Assembly: GCF_905475395.1 (NCBI RefSeq)
Contig: NC_058339.1
Span: 35,597,172-35,661,171 of the forward strand
Direction of reading: 5' to 3'
Source of the DNA: Chrysoperla carnea
Lineage: Eukaryota; Arthropoda; Insecta; Neuroptera; Chrysopidae
DNA length: 64,000 bases
Shown here: positions 59,539 to 64,000 of the stretch, piece by piece
Numbering within the stretch: the first letter of the stretch is position 1
Layout: every line of letters begins with the position of its first letter
Program-made: the position numbers and the translations under genes
The notes under the pieces: generated by a model
Told to the model about the DNA's origin: nothing
Seen by the model: only the letters and a program-made list of their open reading frames with translations
Databases searched by the model: none

Positions 59539-62500
59539 GTAAGAGAAAAATAAATGAATATAATTGTTGACATATAATAACAGTAGAAATCTGGTCCTAG
59601 CAAACCCTGCCTGATAAACAAATTAAAAATTTGATTTGATTTCATAGTTTTTCTACTAGTTAAGAGAAAAATTTTTATACAACATACATACAAAGGGAAA
59701 GTTTTAAAAAAGAATAATTTCACCGAATATTGTAAAATATTTTTGATTGTAATAAATGAAATCATCAAGGCTGAAATTTTGGATTCTGAGTCCGAAATTG
59801 AAAATGTCAAGATACTGGACGATGGGAAATTACGTAGGAGGAGGGGTTCTAGCATAAGCGATAAAACTAGTTTTCAGTAGCTTAAAGTAGTGTAATATTC
59901 GCCTGACCTATCCAACGCATAGGCTTACTTGAAATGCAAATTGCCCTTTATGAATAAAACTGAGGTTTGGGGTAATTTAGAATATGCCTTTAGTGTAAAG
60001 TTTTTCTAGTGACTTTTTTCTGCAGGTGATTATCACGCCATTACCATTGTCTAGGGTAAGGTAAACTTTAATGTCGTTTAAAGTTTTTTCCAACATTTTT
60101 GAGAAAGATATAATAAACTTTGAAGAGGTTGAAAATTTAAAAATGTAACAATATTTTCCATAAAATTCTAAAAAAGTTGATATAACAGAGTGAGCACTGT
60201 TATGTATTTTGTTTGGGAACTGGGTCCCGTAACGTTATTAAAAAAAAAAATGAAAACCCAATTGACCTATGTTACTCATTTACGAACTCGACCTCACTTT
60301 TTACGTCCTAAGCACGGTATAAAAATTTCAGCTTGATATCTCTTTTCGCTTTTGAGTAATCGTGATGACAGACGGACAGACGACAGACGGCAGACACACG
60401 ACAGATAAGCAGACAGACAGACAACCGGAAATGGACTAATTAGGTGATTCTATGAACACCTATACCAAAATTTTGTGCATAGTATCAATATTTTTAAGCG
60501 TTACAAACTTGGGACTAAACTTAGTATACCTTGGTATATTTCATATACATGGTATAACTATTATCATGAAGGGCTTACTACGATCGGTTGTTGAATAAGA
60601 AGTGTTGGTTGATTGTATTCAATCAATAAAATCAATGCACACAAGTAATGTAATTAACACAATTGTTTAATGAGTTTGCTAAGAAAATTCTGTTATGGGC
60701 AAAGGAATTTTGTTTTTGTCACATACTTAATTAATTTACATTAATTATTTGAATATCCGAAGTAATTGTTACAAGAAGTTGATTTCTTTTTATTTATTAT
60801 GGGAAAATTAAATGAAAAATTCGTTAAAGTCTTGATCCAATTAATTTTGATTAAAATTTCATGGAATCGATAATTTGTTGTAGATTTCTTTTAATTCCAA
60901 CGAAGCAACTGAAAATGCCAAGGCAGTCGTAGCTGAATATATACAAAAAAATTCGAGGAGCGCATTTGAAATCATATCTTCTAAATCATTTAGAATTAAT
61001 TAATTCTAAATTTTTGTATTTTTCAATGTAATGTACATATTTTCAAATACCCATACAATACCAAAATTTCTAATCTCTTCTGTTAGTAGAATTTAACGAT
61101 TGTAGCTCCTGTTATTATCAATCAGGTAAGTCGGTTAGACGGCTTATTCGGAAATGTCGCAATATACAAATTTATCAAGTTATAAATGATGAAAAACTGT
61201 AGTCAATTAAATTTAAATTTTTTTTGAGAATATTCAAACTTTTTATCAATAACATAATTTGCATAAATTTTCGTTTTTCGACATAAGAAAAGTAAAAAAA
61301 TTAAGGATTTAATTTAATTTAATTTTAAATTCCTTTTTCTGAAGAAAGTTGTAGAGAAAGTTATGAACATAATCTGAATAGGAAATAATCTTTAAAATCG
61401 CTAAACATAAGCACACGACCTTGAAATAACAAAAAAAAAATCCCTTCAAAATTAAAATATAGAAACCTTTTTTTAAAGACAATTTTTAATTTTATTTTTT
61501 CTGAAACTTTTTTATGAAATCATCCCACTGCATAGATAGTTACAATTATTATGTATTAAATTGGAACTGACGTTATTTCAAAAACATTCGAAATAGTCAA
61601 ACACCGTCCTGTTTTCAAATAGTTTAGTGCGCTATTTTTATAACATAAATAATGAATACTTCATTTTATGCATTTTTCTACATAAAAATAATACATTATT
61701 ATCCTCGAATGTGTCAGTGTTAATCGTTCACATGTGCCATGACGATAGGGTTCGGTAATTAACTTTATATTACTTACATGATATGTGTGGTGAGCGATTT
61801 GTAACATTTCTCATCATGCTAATGTTCAAATGTTTTCTTTTCAGTCATTTAGTTACAAACTAGGCCCCTATTTATTTTGAAAGTTTATACACTACTTAGG
61901 AAAAAAGGAAAAAAAGAATAGCTTTTTCCTCTAAAATTCATTTTTATGGGAGAGATCTGCAAAGCACAAAATTTATGAAATTTAACTAGAAAAGGGCCAA
62001 AGATTAAAATTTTAAAAACTGTTATATCTGCTGAGAAATTGACGTGTGATTATACTTTAAACAAATAATGAACAAAGTATTCTGACATCTAATTTTAAAG
62101 ATATTTCTTTAGATGCACATTTATTACCTACAGAACATTAAAAACAAAAAAGAAAGTTATAAAAAATGGTTTTCATTACTCATACGGACAAATCAATTCA
62201 ACAAAACATGATTAATAATTAAATTTTTTTTATATCAATTTTTTTTTCGAGTGTTTTATTAATTTATTATATCACAATAAGAATAATAATAATACTAATA
62301 AAACGTTTTCAATGAAATTTAATTTTTAATTTTAATATTTTTATAATTAATTTTGTTTTTTTTTCCGATGGAAATTTCGAAATATTTATTAAAGTAACAT
62401 TAATGTAATGTGTTTTTTTTTTTCAATTTGAAATGATGTGTGGTCCATATTTCGGAATTGAAATTTTAATTTGTCAGTATCAGTTTATCTGCAGTTCATC

Positions 62501-64000
62501 GTGCGCCAAAACACTTTGAAAGATACGAACTGAAAATTTTAGATTTATTTTTCAGACACATAACTATATGTCTCAAAATATTCATATTAATGGTTAGAAA
62601 ATTGACGTATTTCTAAAAAGTAGAAAGCCTTATAACAAATTATGACTGGCGTTATTATGTCGCTATTCGTTGTGTGCGTAGTCATGGTAGGGACAATAAA
62701 ATCGATGCCAGCGCAGCGCTTCCAGTGAAAATTTTGGAGTTAAAGGGGGCTGTTATGACTAATTTGCAATTCTTTACATGTTAATGTTATAGAAATGTCA
62801 AATTAAAATTATTGAAAAACACGAATTAATTAATCTTAATGCATTAAAAATTGTGAAAATAAGAAATCAAATTGAACAAATATTATTTTTCAAATGTAAA
62901 TTATCATAATTATTTATTTAAATTTGTGAGACAATAATATTAAATTTTAAATGTAAGTTTTAAATGCAATCCATACAATTATATATGCATCCATACAATT
63001 CTATAATTAAAGTAGTGTATTGTTACCATGGAAACGAAACTTACGCACGGAGCGAATAACTCGATGCATTAAATAAGTATAAATTAAAAAAGTCGTAATA
63101 TTCATGTTGGCTAAACTAGGCAGAATTTTTAGGTTTGAACGGTATCTTTCGGAACAAAGTAGTTATTTAAACATACCTCTTAACATATCAAACTTATTTG
63201 TCATATTCGTTATGACTCGACATAAATAAACCATACGAAAAATGGAAATGGTGGAAGCGCAGATAATCTTTTAATATTGAAAAAATTCCTTTTCTGTATC
63301 ATTTGCAAAATACAAATTTGACATTTTATTATGATTAAAGCAAATGAAAACAGATCAGTCACGTTTGTTTTCACTTTCTCCGGATGCTGGTTTGAATCTA
63401 TAGTACAGGAGACGGTATAAGCCATATTTTCTATGAAATTTTATAGATTGATAAACACGCTTATGATAGCTTTTCTATCGTAAAATGTTTATGGCTATTT
63501 TTATTTCAATTCATTTTAAACTAATTTACTAGAAAGGACAGAATAAATGTCTTCTTCAATGCGTTTAGTTTCTATGGTTCGACGATTATATTAAATATGT
63601 TTGTTAAAATTGAAAAATCAAGGCCATATTAAAAATAGTTAAGCATCCTGTCAGATGAGAAAATAATTAATACTTTCTCATAAATTACTGTATAGGTTGC
63701 TTTGGTAAATATTACCTATATAAATGGTAAAAACATGCAAGAATACTCGTTTACTGCTCTTAGCAAGTTCCCTGACCAAACTACACAACAAACAAACTAT
63801 AATTGTTTTGCTATATAAAGCATATCTTACAATGAATGTATATATGGCCATTATACGGTTAATTCTATGAATTAACATTAGCACAACTAGGTTATAATAT
63901 AGATTAAGCTTACGAATTAAAAACGGGATCTCATAAATTTAATATTGTGTCAAATAGGGTTACACCCATTTTTTAAAAGTGTCTCTATTATATTCTATAT
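59539..64000. other. 4.5 kb without a recognised exon
   Basis: Probably intron of the 59.4-kb transcript. Apart from the Rep-A copy at 60200-60558 I see AT-rich DNA, a small CpG-containing patch at 62640-62740 and another at 63030-63070. No open frame of note. Confidence 0.4.
60200..60558 (+). mobile_element. Rep-A, 5'-truncated forward copy
   Basis: From CAATTGACCTATGTTACTCA to AACTTGGGACTAAACTTAGT and ACCTTGGTATATTTCATATA, ending CATGGTAT. It has an expanded CAGA/GACG microsatellite at 60370-60425. Confidence 0.75.

Noticed and set aside
59262-59855. 197-residue open frame on the minus strand
   Set aside because: Antisense shadow of the 59365-59538 exon; the plus frame has a start, better composition and a donor.

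Overview
The window is a stretch of eukaryotic, almost certainly insect, nuclear DNA. It is AT-rich and full of homopolymer runs. Genes are split by GT-AG introns, from about 60 bp up to kilobases. The recognisable proteins (SSRP1, THAP and C2H2 zinc-finger proteins, ribophorin I, a titin-style Ig/FN3 protein, SESTD1) are animal families, and the SSRP1 exons read like insect SSRP1. I cannot fix the order or species. No bacterial, organellar or viral gene was seen.

Layout. 0.5-2.1 kb (-): the first four exons of SSRP1, a FACT histone chaperone subunit; the rest lies off the left edge. 3.4-4.7 kb (-): an 11-finger C2H2 protein. 5.6-7.1 kb (+): two THAP-domain genes, followed at 7.1-7.5 kb by decayed C2H2 fingers. 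8.3-11.1 kb (+): a divergent, C-terminally short ribophorin I (OST1) homologue in three exons. 12.4-17.5 kb (-): a complete three-exon gene for a 1300-residue FN3-Ig-Ig-FN3 protein with a long disordered region and a C-terminal membrane hairpin. 17.5-36.2 kb: a gene desert filled with dispersed repeats. 36.3-40.6 kb (+): a complete seven-exon SESTD1 (Sec14 plus spectrin) gene. 47.3-49.4 kb (+): two exons of an unrecognised low-complexity protein. 59.4 kb (+): a probable first coding exon of another transcript. Everything else is intron, intergenic sequence and repeats.

Repeats dominate the non-coding part. I defined the families by comparing copies inside the window: MITE-A (790-1348, 4777-5293); MITE-B with ~90-bp inverted ends and TATA target duplications (20850-21165, 35339-35653); a ~550-bp family called Rep-A here, with at least eight copies, one triplicated in tandem with a 261-bp period; a tRNA-derived SINE with a 14-bp target duplication (32982-33256); a second tRNA-like SINE family; two large foldback elements; and a LINE RNase H fragment.

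The most interesting observation is that the ZNF gene and the second THAP gene share a homologous acidic Lys-Glu linker, and that finger fossils lie directly behind the THAP gene. This suggests that an ancestral THAP-linker-C2H2 gene was duplicated in inverted orientation and that its copies lost complementary parts. All exon joins were derived by eye from splice consensus, reading phase and protein-family memory; no alignment program was run.
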